A stretch of 64,000 nt of DNA from assembly GCF_029813785.1 (NCBI RefSeq), contig NZ_JARVKY010000007.1:280437-344436 (forward strand). Direction: 5' to 3'. Both the position numbers and the translations under genes were made by a program. The notes below the pieces were generated by a model. It had not been told where the DNA came from. It searched no databases and saw only the letters and a list, made by a program, of their open reading frames with translations. Of this stretch, positions 24,224 to 32,835 are shown piece after piece; position 1 is the stretch's first letter; every line of letters begins with the position of its first letter. This DNA comes from Streptomyces sp. DH41. Its GTDB lineage: Bacteria > Actinomycetota > Actinomycetes > Streptomycetales > Streptomycetaceae.

Positions 24224-25024
24224 ATGACACTCCTCGCCCACGACCGCTACTGCGACGAAATCGCCTCCCATATAGCCCGGTTCGGGTCCGTGCTGTCCCT
24301 TGGCGCCGACCTGTCCGCCACCGTGCCGACCTGCCCGGACTGGACCTTGGAGGACCTGGTGCGGCATGTCGGCCGGGCCCTGCGCTGGACGGAACTGATC
24401 GTCCGCACCCGCGCCGAGGAGGAGGTCCCGTTGGACCGGGCGCCGGGCTCGGAAGGACCGGGGACCCCGGGGGACGCGGCCGCGCTGGAGGCATGGCTGG
24501 GGGAGTCCGGCGAGGCGGTCGTACGCGCGCTGCGTCAGGCCGGACCGGACGGGCGGGCATGGTCGTGGTCCGGTAACCACACCGCGGGTTTCTGGGCCCG
24601 TCGGATGACCCACGAACTCGTCGTCCACGGGGCCGACGCGGCACTCACGGCGGACCGGCCCTTCGAAGCCGTCGAGGCCGACGTGGCGGCGGACGCGATC
24701 GACGAGTGGCTGGAGATCGTGCGGTTCGTGCAGCGGGTCGTTCCGGACGGGCCGACGAAGGAACTGCGCGCACCGGGGCGGAGCATCCACCTGCACGCCA
24801 CCGACACCGCGGCCGGCCTGAACGCGGAGTGGCTGATCGAGCTCCCCGAGGAGGGCGTCACCTGGCGACGCGGCCACGAGAAGGCGACCGTGGCACTGCG
24901 GGGCCCGCTCACGGACGTGCTGCTGGCCTTCTACCGCAGGCGTCCGTTGGACGCCCCCGGACTCCAGGTACTCGGCGACCGCGCGCTGCTGGAACTCTGG
25001 CTGGAGAAGGCGACGTTCGGCTGA
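24224..25024 (+). CDS. Maleylpyruvate isomerase family mycothiol-dependent enzyme
   Basis: This is a DinB/MDMPI-fold protein of the group that uses mycothiol, the actinobacterial low-molecular-weight thiol. The 266-residue chain has the family start (VPTCPDWTLEDLVRHVGRAL near 28-47), where the His is a likely metal ligand, and later HELVVHGADAAL, the other expected ligand region. A C-terminal domain covers about 165-266. The actual reaction is unknown. The ATG at 24224 is preceded by TAGGGT at 24211-24216, 7 bases away, so it may be transcribed separately as a leaderless mRNA even though thiQ ends only 10 bases upstream. Confidence 0.82.
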   Translation: MTLLAHDRYCDEIASHIARFGSVLSLGADLSATVPTCPDWTLEDLVRHVGRALRWTELIVRTRAEEEVPLDRAPGSEGPGTPGDAAALEAWLGESGEAVVRALRQAGPDGRAWSWSGNHTAGFWARRMTHELVVHGADAALTADRPFEAVEADVAADAIDEWLEIVRFVQRVVPDGPTKELRAPGRSIHLHATDTAAGLNAEWLIELPEEGVTWRRGHEKATVALRGPLTDVLLAFYRRRPLDAPGLQVLGDRALLELWLEKATFG

Positions 25025-25058
25025 CGCGAGGAGACGCGACGCGGCGGTGTGCGAGGCG

Positions 25059-25778
25059 TCAGCGGTCGCTGTTCGCTCCGCGACGGCGCAGGCCGAAGAA
25101 GACGGCGGTGCCACCGACGGCGACCAGGGCCGCCGCGATGCCGACGATCATGCCGGTGTTGGAGCCGGCGCCGGTCTCGGCGAGGTTGGACTCACCGGCC
25201 GCCGGGGACGGGGCGTTGCTCGGCACGGCCGCCGGCGCGGTGCTCGCGCTCGGCGACGGATCCGACGTGGACGGTGCCGACGTGGAGGGCTCCGGAGCCG
25301 GCGTCTCGGTCTCCTCGGCCGGGGTGGAGGAGCTCTCCGACGGGGTCGGGGCCGGGGTGTCCTCCGTCTCGCAGGGGGTCGACGGGGTCACGAGGTTCGG
25401 CTTGATGTCCTCGTCGACGTAGCTGTCGGCCTTGACGTGGACGCGGTACTCGGCGTTCGGCTTCCAGTCCGCGGGGAAGGTGATGGTGCTGCCTTCGCGC
25501 GAACCCTTGACCACCTGCTCGCCGATCTTCTCGGCGTCGGCACCGTTGTTCTGGAGGTACACGGTGACGGTGGCGGGGATGCCGGCGGGGTCCACGTCGG
25601 TGACGGTGATGACCCCCTTGTCGCCCTCGCACACGGCGGCGGCGGAGAACTCGCTGATGTCGCAGGCGAGGGCGCTGCCGGCGGCGCCGAGGGCCAGGGC
25701 CACCGAGGCGGAGGCGACGCCGAGGGCGCGAACGCCGCGGCGTGATGCCGTACGACTGATTATGGACAGGACTGCCAC
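25059..25778 (-). CDS. LAETG-motif sortase-anchored surface protein
   Basis: This probable cell-wall-attached protein of unknown role has 239 residues: an N-terminal export signal (GVRALGVASASVALALGAAG ending ALA), and a mature domain of about 90 residues with two to four cysteines (CDISEF, VCEGDK, PCETED). A long Thr/Pro/Ser/Glu stalk (about 125-195) leads to LAETG at about 199-203, then a membrane segment and RRRGANSDR. This is the classic sorting signal, of the class recognised by Streptomyces class E sortases. No sortase gene is in the window. The GTG start follows an AAAGGA Shine-Dalgarno, and a strong promoter lies 85-115 bases upstream. Confidence 0.92.
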   Translation of the reverse strand: MAVLSIISRTASRRGVRALGVASASVALALGAAGSALACDISEFSAAAVCEGDKGVITVTDVDPAGIPATVTVYLQNNGADAEKIGEQVVKGSREGSTITFPADWKPNAEYRVHVKADSYVDEDIKPNLVTPSTPCETEDTPAPTPSESSSTPAEETETPAPEPSTSAPSTSDPSPSASTAPAAVPSNAPSPAAGESNLAETGAGSNTGMIVGIAAALVAVGGTAVFFGLRRRGANSDR

Positions 25779-25869
25779 GTTTGTCCTTTACGGGAGCGCA
25801 GATGCGGGGGGTGAAGAGGGTGCTGACGCGTGCATGACGTGGCATCAGCACACCTACGAGCCTCACTGG

Positions 25870-25897
25870 TCTATAAGCGGTGCATAAGCAGTGTCAA
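25870..25897 (-). promoter_or_regulatory. Promoter of the LAETG surface-protein gene
   Basis: On the minus strand, TTGACA (25892-25897) and TATAGA (25870-25875) are separated by 16 bases, a near-consensus vegetative promoter. The start codon is about 85 nt downstream of the expected start site. The plus strand here contains the short direct repeat ATAAGC(G/A)GTG, which overlaps the spacer and could be a regulator site. The surrounding gap (25779-26060) is unusually A/T rich for this genome and holds no gene. Confidence 0.7.
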
Positions 25898-26060
25898 CGC
25901 ATATGCGGGTCAAGGGCGTTGGCTTTGCCGTGTTATTAACCGCCGAGACGTTTCAGCGTCTGCGCCCGCCACCCGTTCACCGGCGCGAGCCGTGTCTGTG
26001 TCCGGGCCCCGGGCTGGGCGGGTGTGGGTCCACCCGCCCATGCTGTGGCGTGTGTCCTGC

Positions 26061-26468
26061 TCAGCCCTCGACCGCCGCCGGGTCCATCCACACGACCTCG
26101 AAGGTGTGGCCGTCGAGGTCGTCGAAGGCGCGGCCGTACATGAAGCCGTGGTCCTGGGTCTCGCCGGAGACCGAGCCGCCGGCGGCGACCGCCTTCTCCA
26201 CCAGCTCGTCGACCTTCTCGCGGCTCTCGGCGCTCAGCGCGATCAGCACCTCGCTGGACTTCGTCGAGTCCACGATCTCCTTCTTCGTGAACTGCCGGTA
26301 CTTCTCCGGCGTGTGCACCATCACGACGATGGCCTCGCTCAGCGGGATCGACGCGGTGGTGTCGTCGCTGAACTGGGCGTTGATCTCGTAACCGAGCTCG
26401 GTGAAGAACTTCTTCGAGGCGTCCAGGTTGCCGGTGGCCAGGTTCACGAAGATCATCTGCTGGTACAT
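26061..26468 (-). CDS. VOC superfamily protein (glyoxalase/bleomycin-resistance fold)
   Basis: This small 135-residue protein is of the vicinal-oxygen-chelate fold, close to the PhnB-like or lactoylglutathione-lyase-like group (MIFVNLATGNLDASKKFFTE, then HGFMYGRAFDDLDGHTFEV, shown in part). The residues that normally bind metal are only partly evident, so a reaction cannot be assigned. The ATG at 26468 is chosen because the upstream in-frame extension lacks conserved sequence and GGGAGAGG is placed upstream of it. It appears to be a single gene; the next gene on this strand begins 160 bases beyond its stop, at 25778. Confidence 0.85.
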   Translation of the reverse strand: MYQQMIFVNLATGNLDASKKFFTELGYEINAQFSDDTTASIPLSEAIVVMVHTPEKYRQFTKKEIVDSTKSSEVLIALSAESREKVDELVEKAVAAGGSVSGETQDHGFMYGRAFDDLDGHTFEVVWMDPAAVEG

Positions 26469-26629
26469 GGGGGGCCTCTCCCGTCGGTGTCCTGCTGTGG
26501 TCATGCCGTTCGAAGGGGTAGACGCGACGGGCTCACGAAACTCATCGCTGGTTCGCGGATTTCTTCGAGAAAATCTTCTACCGGCAGCACGCAGGGCAGC
26601 CCGGGACAGCACGGCGGCCGCTACGGCGC

Positions 26630-28141
26630 TCAGCGGGCCAGTGGCAGCGCCGCCAGCCCCGCGACGACCAGGGTCAGCGGGCCGAACAGGGCGAGCAGGG
26701 CGCCGGCGCGGACCGCGGCGGCGGCGCGCAGGGTCGTGGGAGGCGCGCCCAGCCGCAGCAGGGCGTCGGTGGTGTCGGTGCGGGCGTGTTTGGCCTCGAC
26801 CGCCGCGGTGAGCAGGGTGGCCACCGCGCAGCCGGCCACCAGCAGGGCGCCGAGGGTGCTGAGCGGGCCGAAGGCCGGTCCGTCACCGTCGTACAGCGTG
26901 GCGGCGACGTAGGCCGCGGACGCCACGGCGCAGACGACGCCGAGGGGACGGCCGATACGGCGCGACTCCTCCATGAGTACCCGGCCGGCCAGCAGACGCA
27001 GGGCACCGGGGCGGGCTGCCTGGAGCAGGCGGCCGCAGAGATGGGTGAGGCCCGGGCCGGCCAGGGCGAGGCCCAGGGCGGTGACGGCCCAGCCGAGGAG
27101 GACGCCGGCGGAGGGGGTGGTGTCGGGGGACGCGGTGTTGCCGGCGTACGTCTCGACGGCGAGACCCGCGGTGAGCACGGCGACGCCCCAGGGGAGGGCG
27201 GTGGTGTTCTGGGGACGGGGAGCGTCGGCTCCGGCCCCGGTCGGTGTCCCGGCCGGTGCCGGGGTTCCGGTCGGGGCCGTGGGGGCGGGTACCGCGTCCG
27301 GCGTGGGCTGCGGGACGTCCGCTGTGGCTGAGGCGCGGGTGACATCGGCCAGCGCTCGCGGAGTGTCTTCTGGCGCGTTCACCGGCGCGGTGTCCACGTG
27401 CGCGGCCCCAGCGGACCGGGTGGGCGCGAGGGGGGCGGTGGTCATGCCGGCGGTCATGTCAGCCGTCGTGTCAGCGGGCCGGGCCGGCACAGTGGCTCCG
27501 CCGCCCGCCGTCGCCGGTGCCAGGCGGGCGCCGAAGCGGCCGTACGCCCCGAAGGTCTCGCGGGCCTTGCCCCAGCCGTACGCGCCGAAGCGGCCGTAGC
27601 CGCGCGAGCCGGTGGACGGGGTGCGGCGGGGCTCTCGGGGGCGCAGCGTCAGCGCCACCGCGGCCGACGCCGTGGCCGGTACCAGGGTCAGCAGGGTCAG
27701 CGCCGCCGGGACGGGGAGGGCCCGGCCGACGGCCAGGGAGTCGGCCGCGGCACCGTCGAAGGGCGGACCCGTCAGGTCGCCGCGCAGGTGCAGAAAGACG
27801 ACGAGGGCCGCCACCGAGCCGAGCGCGCCGGACAGGGCCGTCGTCGTCGCCGAGACCGCCATCAGCCGGCCGGGGCCCAGGCCGATCGCCGACAGTCCCG
27901 GGCGGGGCCGGGAGCCGGGGTCGGTACGGGCCACGGCGACGGCGAGGTACACGGTGGCGGCCAGCGGCGCCGCGCACCAGGCCAGGCGGAGGGCGGAGGC
28001 GCCGGGTGTGTCCGGGTGGGTCATCGCGTGGCCGAGGGCGCACAGCAGCAGGAAGCCCGTGCCCGCCGAGGCCACCGCGACCAGCAGACGGCGCAGTTGG
28101 ACGGCGAGGCGGGCGACGCGGGTCAGGCGGAGAGCGAGCAC
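26630..28141 (-). CDS. ABC transporter permease-like membrane protein
   Basis: This 503-residue membrane protein is encoded immediately after an ABC ATPase, overlapping it by 19 bases from GTG 28141. Membrane segments are evident at about 20-40, 50-70, 85-110 and 135-155. A long Pro/Thr/Ala-rich region without hydrophobic segments follows (about 170-330). A second membrane group lies near 340-380 and 420-500, with ESRRIGRPLGVV between. The layout resembles FtsX/MacB-type permeases with an extracytoplasmic or cytoplasmic insert, but the insert is low complexity rather than folded. The substrate is unknown; lipoprotein or antimicrobial-peptide export is only a guess. Confidence 0.75.
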   Translation of the reverse strand: MLALRLTRVARLAVQLRRLLVAVASAGTGFLLLCALGHAMTHPDTPGASALRLAWCAAPLAATVYLAVAVARTDPGSRPRPGLSAIGLGPGRLMAVSATTTALSGALGSVAALVVFLHLRGDLTGPPFDGAAADSLAVGRALPVPAALTLLTLVPATASAAVALTLRPREPRRTPSTGSRGYGRFGAYGWGKARETFGAYGRFGARLAPATAGGGATVPARPADTTADMTAGMTTAPLAPTRSAGAAHVDTAPVNAPEDTPRALADVTRASATADVPQPTPDAVPAPTAPTGTPAPAGTPTGAGADAPRPQNTTALPWGVAVLTAGLAVETYAGNTASPDTTPSAGVLLGWAVTALGLALAGPGLTHLCGRLLQAARPGALRLLAGRVLMEESRRIGRPLGVVCAVASAAYVAATLYDGDGPAFGPLSTLGALLVAGCAVATLLTAAVEAKHARTDTTDALLRLGAPPTTLRAAAAVRAGALLALFGPLTLVVAGLAALPLAR

Positions 28142-28899
28142 GCCGACCGGCCTTCCGTTCCGGGGGTCCCCGTGGCTTCCGTGGCCACCGCGGTCTCGGT
28201 GACCGGAGGAAGGTGCAGGGTCCGCACCCGCCGTCCGTCCAGCAGCGCCACCGCGCGGTCCGCGAGGGCGGCGGTCCGCGCGTCGTGCGTGGCGAGGAGG
28301 ACGGTGATGCCGTGCGAGCGGGCCGCCGTGGTGAGCGTCCGCAGGACCTGGGCGCGGTCGGCGCGGTGCAGGGGGGCCGTCGGCTCGTCGGCGAAGAGGA
28401 CCGCGGGGGCGACGGCGAGGGCACGGGCGATGCAGACGCGCTGCCGCTCGGCCTGCTGGAGTTCGTCCGGGCGCCGATGGGCCTTGTCGCCGACGTCGAG
28501 GCGCTCCAGCCACTCCAGTGCGGCGGTCTTGGCGCGGCGCCGGCCGACGCCGCGCAGCATGAGGGGGAGGGCGGCGTTCTCCCAGGTGTTGAGCTCCGGG
28601 ACGAGCACGGGGGCGGGGTCGATCCAGCCGAAGCGGTCGCGGCGCAGTCGCTCGCGACTGAGCGGGCCCATGGTGTGCACCGGCACGTTCCCGAACCACA
28701 CCTCGCCGTCCTGCGGCCGGACCAGGCCGGACAGACACCGCAGCAGTGTGGTCTTGCCGCTGCCGCGCGGGCCGCTCACGGCGAGGATCTCGCCCTCGCG
28801 GACACCGAGCGACACGCCTTGCAGCGCGGGCGAGCCGTCGTGGTGCCGGAAGTGCAGGGCGTCGGCCCGGAGCACGTCGTGGTCCGGCGGAGCCTCCAT
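28123..28899 (-). CDS. ABC transporter ATP-binding protein with degenerate signature
   Basis: The 258-residue protein starts at ATG 28899. Walker A is intact (SGPRGSGKTT, about 42-51) and Walker B reads AVLFADEPTA. The signature motif is LQQAERQRVCIARAL instead of LSGGQ, and the segment after Walker B (APLHRADRAQ) lacks the normal LD of the D-loop. The switch His is present (LLATHDARTAAL). Such changes suggest weak or asymmetric ATPase activity. It pairs with the overlapping permease gene. Neighbouring genes do not indicate a substrate. Confidence 0.82.
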   Translation of the reverse strand: MEAPPDHDVLRADALHFRHHDGSPALQGVSLGVREGEILAVSGPRGSGKTTLLRCLSGLVRPQDGEVWFGNVPVHTMGPLSRERLRRDRFGWIDPAPVLVPELNTWENAALPLMLRGVGRRRAKTAALEWLERLDVGDKAHRRPDELQQAERQRVCIARALAVAPAVLFADEPTAPLHRADRAQVLRTLTTAARSHGITVLLATHDARTAALADRAVALLDGRRVRTLHLPPVTETAVATEATGTPGTEGRSACSLSA

Positions 28900-29073
28900 G
28901 GGCGTACACCTCGGTTCTGATCCGTATTTCCCCGGTCACGTCCCCCTTCGGGGGAACGAAGAAGGGGCTGATCGGTCAAAGGGCACCGTAAGGAGTCCTC
29001 CCGGGGGAAGCCGCACAGCACGCGGCCCCGGGCCGCCGTTCCCACTCGAACGGACGGCACCGGGGCCGGTGAT

Positions 29074-29188
29074 GATCATCCAGACGGATGATCGGAGTAC
29101 GCCTGGATCAGACGCCGAGGACAGACGTCTGAATAAGACGCCGAGGACAGACGTCTGAATAAGACGCCGAGGACAGACACCTGGATCA
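29074..29188 (+). repeat. 26-bp tandem repeat with palindromic cores, plus hairpin, after the aminotransferase gene
   Basis: The unit GACGCCGAGGACAGACGTCT (then GAATAA) is present at 29111-29136 and 29137-29162. A third copy, diverged at its end, runs 29163-29188 and finishes exactly at the aminotransferase stop codon. Units one and two each contain the perfect palindrome CAGACGTCTG (29122-29131 and 29148-29157). Just beyond, GATCATC (29074-29080) and GATGATC (29087-29093) form a hairpin. The set lies at the 3' end of the minus-strand aminotransferase gene, so it may act as terminator or mRNA-end structure. Confidence 0.85.
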
Positions 29189-30553
29189 GAGCTTCGTCCA
29201 CGCCTCCGTCAGCGTGGCGCGCAGGATCTGCTCGATCTCGTCGAAGGTCTCCTGGTTGGAGATCAGCGGCGGGGCGAGCTGGATGACCGGGTCGCCGCGG
29301 TCGTCGGCACGGCAGTACAGGCCGTTCTCGAAGAGCTTCTTGGAGAGGAAGCCGTACAGGACGCGCTCGGTCTCCTCGTCGTTGAAGGACTCCTTGGTGA
29401 CCTTGTCCTTGACCAGTTCGATGCCGTAGAAGAAGCCGTTGCCGCGGACGTCACCGACGATCGGCAGGTCGTGCAGCTTCTCCAGGGTGGCGCGGAAGGC
29501 GCCCTCGTTGTCGAGCACGTGCTGGTTGAGGCCCTCGCGCTCGAACAGGTCGAGGTTGGCGATACCCACCGCCGCGGAGACCGGGTGGCCGCCGAAGGTG
29601 TAGCCGTGCAGGAAGGTGTTGTCGCCCTTGTAGAACGGCTCGGCCAGGCGGTCGGAGATGACGCACGCGCCGATCGGGGAGTAGCCCGAGGTCATGCCCT
29701 TGGCGCAGGTGATCATGTCCGGGACGTAGCCGAACTTGTCGCAGGCGAACGTCGTGCCCAGGCGGCCGAAGGCGCAGATGACCTCGTCGGAGACGAGCAG
29801 CACGTCGTACTGGTCGCAGATCTCGCGCACCCGCTGGAAGTAGCCCGGCGGGGGCGGGAAGCAGCCGCCGGCGTTCTGCACGGGCTCCAGGAAGACGGCC
29901 GCGACCGTCTCCGGGCCCTCGAAGAGGATCTGCTGCTCGATCTGGTCGGCGGCCCAGCGGCCGTAGGCCTCGGGGTCGTCGCCGTGGATCGGGGCGCGGT
30001 AGATGTTGGTGTTCGGCACCTTGTGCGCGCCGGGGACCAGCGGCTCGAAGGGGGCCTTCAGGGCGGGCAGGCCGGTGATGGACAGGGCGCCCTGCGGGGT
30101 GCCGTGGTAGGCGACCGCGCGGGAGATGACCTTGTACTTGGTCGGCTTGCCGGTCAGCTTGAAGTACTGCTTGGCGAGCTTCCAGGCGGTTTCGACGGCC
30201 TCGCCGCCGCCGGTGGTGAAGAAGACCTTGTTGAGGTCGCCGGGGGCCTCGTTCGCCAGGCGCTCGGCCAGCTCGACGGCCTTGGGGTGGGCGTAGGACC
30301 ACACCGGGAAGAAGGCGAGTTCCTGCGCCTGCTTGGAGGCGGTCTCGGCGAGCTCGGTGCGGCCGTGTCCGGCCTGGACCACGAACAGGCCGGCGAGACC
30401 GTCGAGGTAGCGCTTGCCCTTGTCGTCGTAGATGTGGGTGCCCTCACCGCGGACGATGGTGGGGACGGGGGCGTTCTCGTACGACGACATGCGGGTGAAG
30501 TGCATCCACAGGTGGTCGTACGCGGTCCGGCTGAGGTCCTTGTCGGTGCTCAC
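29186..30553 (-). CDS. Class III aminotransferase, probable polyamine/omega-amino acid transaminase
   Basis: This PLP enzyme of about 455 residues is of fold type I, class III. PLP-binding signs include TTGGGEAVETAWKLAKQY, LVSDEVICAFGR and the Schiff-base lysine in ITCAKGMTSGY (about Lys285). It belongs to the family of putrescine:pyruvate and beta-alanine:pyruvate aminotransferases. The putrescine/cadaverine role is inferred from its Lrp regulator, the divergent aldehyde dehydrogenase and nearby polyamine genes. I use GTG 30553, 2 bases beyond the lrp stop; GTG 30571, overlapping lrp, is an alternative that adds six residues. Tandem repeats cover its 3' end. Confidence 0.88.
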   Translation of the reverse strand: MSTDKDLSRTAYDHLWMHFTRMSSYENAPVPTIVRGEGTHIYDDKGKRYLDGLAGLFVVQAGHGRTELAETASKQAQELAFFPVWSYAHPKAVELAERLANEAPGDLNKVFFTTGGGEAVETAWKLAKQYFKLTGKPTKYKVISRAVAYHGTPQGALSITGLPALKAPFEPLVPGAHKVPNTNIYRAPIHGDDPEAYGRWAADQIEQQILFEGPETVAAVFLEPVQNAGGCFPPPPGYFQRVREICDQYDVLLVSDEVICAFGRLGTTFACDKFGYVPDMITCAKGMTSGYSPIGACVISDRLAEPFYKGDNTFLHGYTFGGHPVSAAVGIANLDLFEREGLNQHVLDNEGAFRATLEKLHDLPIVGDVRGNGFFYGIELVKDKVTKESFNDEETERVLYGFLSKKLFENGLYCRADDRGDPVIQLAPPLISNQETFDEIEQILRATLTEAWTKL

Positions 30554-30555
30554 GA

Positions 30556-31071
30556 TTATCGGGTTCCCCACATATAGGTCTGCTTCTTGAGCTTGAGGTA
30601 GACGAAGCTCTCGGTGGAGCGCACACCGGGGACGGCCCGGATGCGTTTGTTGATGACGTCCAGAAGGTGGTCGTCGTCCTCGCAGACGACCTCCACCATC
30701 AGGTCGAAGGAGCCCGCGGTCATCACCACGTACTCGCACTCGGCCATGGCCGTCACCGCGTCGGCGACGGACTCCACGTCGCCCTCGACACGGACGCCGA
30801 CCATCGCCTGCCGGCGGAAGCCCACGGTGAGCGGGTCCGTGACGGCGACGATCTGCATCACGCCCTGGTCGAGGAGCTTCTGGACGCGCTGTCGCACGGC
30901 CGCCTCCGACAGGCCCACGGCCTTGCCGATGGCGGCGTACGGCCGGCGGCCGTCCTCCTGGAGCTGCTCGATGATGGCGAGGGAGACGGCGTCCAACTGG
31001 GGACCGCCGTTCCTGGACTCGCGGGAGTCCTTCTGGTCTGCGCTTCGACTGGCCACGGCTTCACTGTGCAC
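30556..31071 (-). CDS. Lrp/AsnC family transcriptional regulator
   Basis: This 171-residue feast/famine regulator has an N-terminal HTH at about 28-75 (LDAVSLAIIEQLQEDGRR, GLSEAAVRQRVQKLLDQG) and a C-terminal RAM domain (MVGVRVEGDV, AECEYVVMTAGSFDLMVEV). It is translated just ahead of the aminotransferase gene on the same strand and divergent from the aldehyde dehydrogenase gene, so it most likely controls both. The intervening 165 bases (31072-31236) should hold its operator. The GTG at 31071 is my choice; an ATG at 31122 would add 17 residues. Confidence 0.88.
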   Translation of the reverse strand: MHSEAVASRSADQKDSRESRNGGPQLDAVSLAIIEQLQEDGRRPYAAIGKAVGLSEAAVRQRVQKLLDQGVMQIVAVTDPLTVGFRRQAMVGVRVEGDVESVADAVTAMAECEYVVMTAGSFDLMVEVVCEDDDHLLDVINKRIRAVPGVRSTESFVYLKLKKQTYMWGTR

Positions 31072-31236
31072 GACGTATCGACAGTTTCGCAAGGCCAGAT
31101 CGATGAAATCCGTTGTGTACATGGCCTGCTACTACGGATTTCGCAACCCGGCCCGGGTCGGGGGTGTTGAAAACGTCAGGTCTCCGTCTAGGGTGGGTGT
31201 CTCAGTTACTGGACACCCGAACTTGGAGGGCCGGCA

Positions 31237-32676
31237 GTGAGCACCGAGCTGCGTCGTCTGCGCAATTACATCGACGGTGAGTTCCGGGACGCCGCCGACG
31301 GACGGACCACGGAGGTGGTCAACCCCGTCACGGGCGAGGCCTACGCGACCGCCCCCCTGTCCGGTCAGGCGGACGTCGACGCCGCCATGGCGGCCGCCGC
31401 CGCGGCCTTCCCGGCCTGGCGCGACACCACCCCGGCCGAGCGGCAGAAGGCCCTGCTGAAGATCGCGGACGCGTTCGAGGAGCGGGCCGAGGAGCTGATC
31501 GCGGCCGAGGTGGAGAACACGGGCAAGCCCATCGGCCTGACCCGCTCCGAGGAGATCCCGCCGATGGTCGACCAGATCCGCTTCTTCGCGGGCGCGGCGC
31601 GGATGCTGGAAGGGCGTAGCGCCGGCGAGTACATGGAGGGTCTGACCTCCATGGTCCGCCGCGAGCCGATCGGTGTCTGCGCGCAGGTCGCGCCGTGGAA
31701 CTACCCGATGATGATGGGCGTGTGGAAGTTCGCCCCGGCGCTCGCCGCGGGCAACACGGTCGTCCTCAAGCCCTCGGACACGACCCCGGCCTCCACCACC
31801 CTGATGGCCGACATCATCGGCTCGATCGTGCCCAAGGGCGTCTTCAACGTCATCTGCGGCGACCGCGACACCGGCCGCCTGATGGTCGAGCACCAGACCC
31901 CGGCGATGGCCTCCATCACCGGCTCGGTGCGGGCCGGCATGCAGGTCGCCGAGTCGGCGTCGAAGGACCTCAAGCGCGTCCACCTGGAGCTGGGCGGCAA
32001 GGCGCCGGTCGTCGTCTTCGAGGACACCGACATCCCCAAGGCCGTCGAGGGCATCTCGGAGGCGGGCTACTTCAACGCCGGCCAGGACTGCACGGCGGCC
32101 ACCCGCGTGCTGGTCCACGAGTCGATCCACGACGAGTTCGTGAGCGCGCTCGCGAAGGCGGCGGCCGAGACCAAGACCGGTCAGCCGGACGACGAGGACG
32201 TGTCCTACGGCCCGCTCAACAACGCCAACCAGCTCAAGCAGGTCGCCGGGTTCGTCGAGCGTCTCCCCGCCCACGCCAAGGTCGAGGCGGGCGGCCACCA
32301 GGTCGGCGAGAAGGGCTACTTCTACGCCCCGACCGTAGTCTCGGGCCTCAGGCAGGACGACGAGATCGTCCAGAAGGAGGTCTTCGGCCCGGTCATCACC
32401 GTCCAGTCCTTCCGCGACGAGGACCAGGCGGTCCAGTGGGCCAACGGCGTCGAGTACGCGCTGGCCTCCTCGGTGTGGACCAAGGACCACGGGCGCGCCA
32501 TGCGGATGTCCAGGAAGCTGGACTTCGGCTGCGTGTGGATCAACACCCACATCCCGCTGGTCGCCGAGATGCCGCACGGCGGCTTCAAGAAGTCCGGTTA
32601 CGGCAAGGACCTGTCGTCGTACGGCTTCGACGACTACACCCGGGTCAAGCACGTGATGACGTCGCTGGACGCGTGA
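31237..32676 (+). CDS. Aldehyde dehydrogenase, gamma-aminobutyraldehyde type
   Basis: This NAD(P)-dependent dehydrogenase of 479 residues has the catalytic cysteine in NAGQDCTAATR (Cys285), the general-base glutamate in HLELGGKAP (Glu251) and the cofactor segment WNYPMMMG. It is close to the PatD/PuuC group that oxidises 4-aminobutyraldehyde to GABA, which fits the divergent transaminase. The GTG-like region upstream includes GGAGGGCC as Shine-Dalgarno before the start MSTELRRLRNYIDGEF. A strong terminator follows, so it is probably monocistronic. Confidence 0.93.
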   Translation: MSTELRRLRNYIDGEFRDAADGRTTEVVNPVTGEAYATAPLSGQADVDAAMAAAAAAFPAWRDTTPAERQKALLKIADAFEERAEELIAAEVENTGKPIGLTRSEEIPPMVDQIRFFAGAARMLEGRSAGEYMEGLTSMVRREPIGVCAQVAPWNYPMMMGVWKFAPALAAGNTVVLKPSDTTPASTTLMADIIGSIVPKGVFNVICGDRDTGRLMVEHQTPAMASITGSVRAGMQVAESASKDLKRVHLELGGKAPVVVFEDTDIPKAVEGISEAGYFNAGQDCTAATRVLVHESIHDEFVSALAKAAAETKTGQPDDEDVSYGPLNNANQLKQVAGFVERLPAHAKVEAGGHQVGEKGYFYAPTVVSGLRQDDEIVQKEVFGPVITVQSFRDEDQAVQWANGVEYALASSVWTKDHGRAMRMSRKLDFGCVWINTHIPLVAEMPHGGFKKSGYGKDLSSYGFDDYTRVKHVMTSLDA

Positions 32677-32692
32677 CGCCTGATTCCGGCGA

Positions 32693-32727
32693 CGCCGCCC
32701 CGGACGGGAACTCCGTCCGGGGCGGCG
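32693..32727 (+). terminator. Terminator hairpin after aldehyde dehydrogenase gene
   Basis: CGCCGCCCCGGACGG (32693-32707) and CCGTCCGGGGCGGCG (32713-32727) form a perfect 15-bp stem with a 5-base loop, 16 bases after the stop. It separates this gene from the orphan binding-protein gene. Confidence 0.9.
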
Positions 32728-32835
32728 CCGTGTGAACGGTCGGCCCGCCCAGGTCGACAGGGTGTCCGGGCTGGACGAACGAGCTAGACGCGGCGTCGAT
32801 TGTTCCCGGCGGTGCGGGCGCGGCATCCTGCGGCC

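Noticed and set aside
21366..24644. A 1092-codon open frame on the minus strand antisense to thiBPQ
   Set aside because: It has no recognisable domain, is Arg/Pro/His rich, and mirrors the codon bias of three well-defined genes on the plus strand, the usual artefact of very high G+C DNA.
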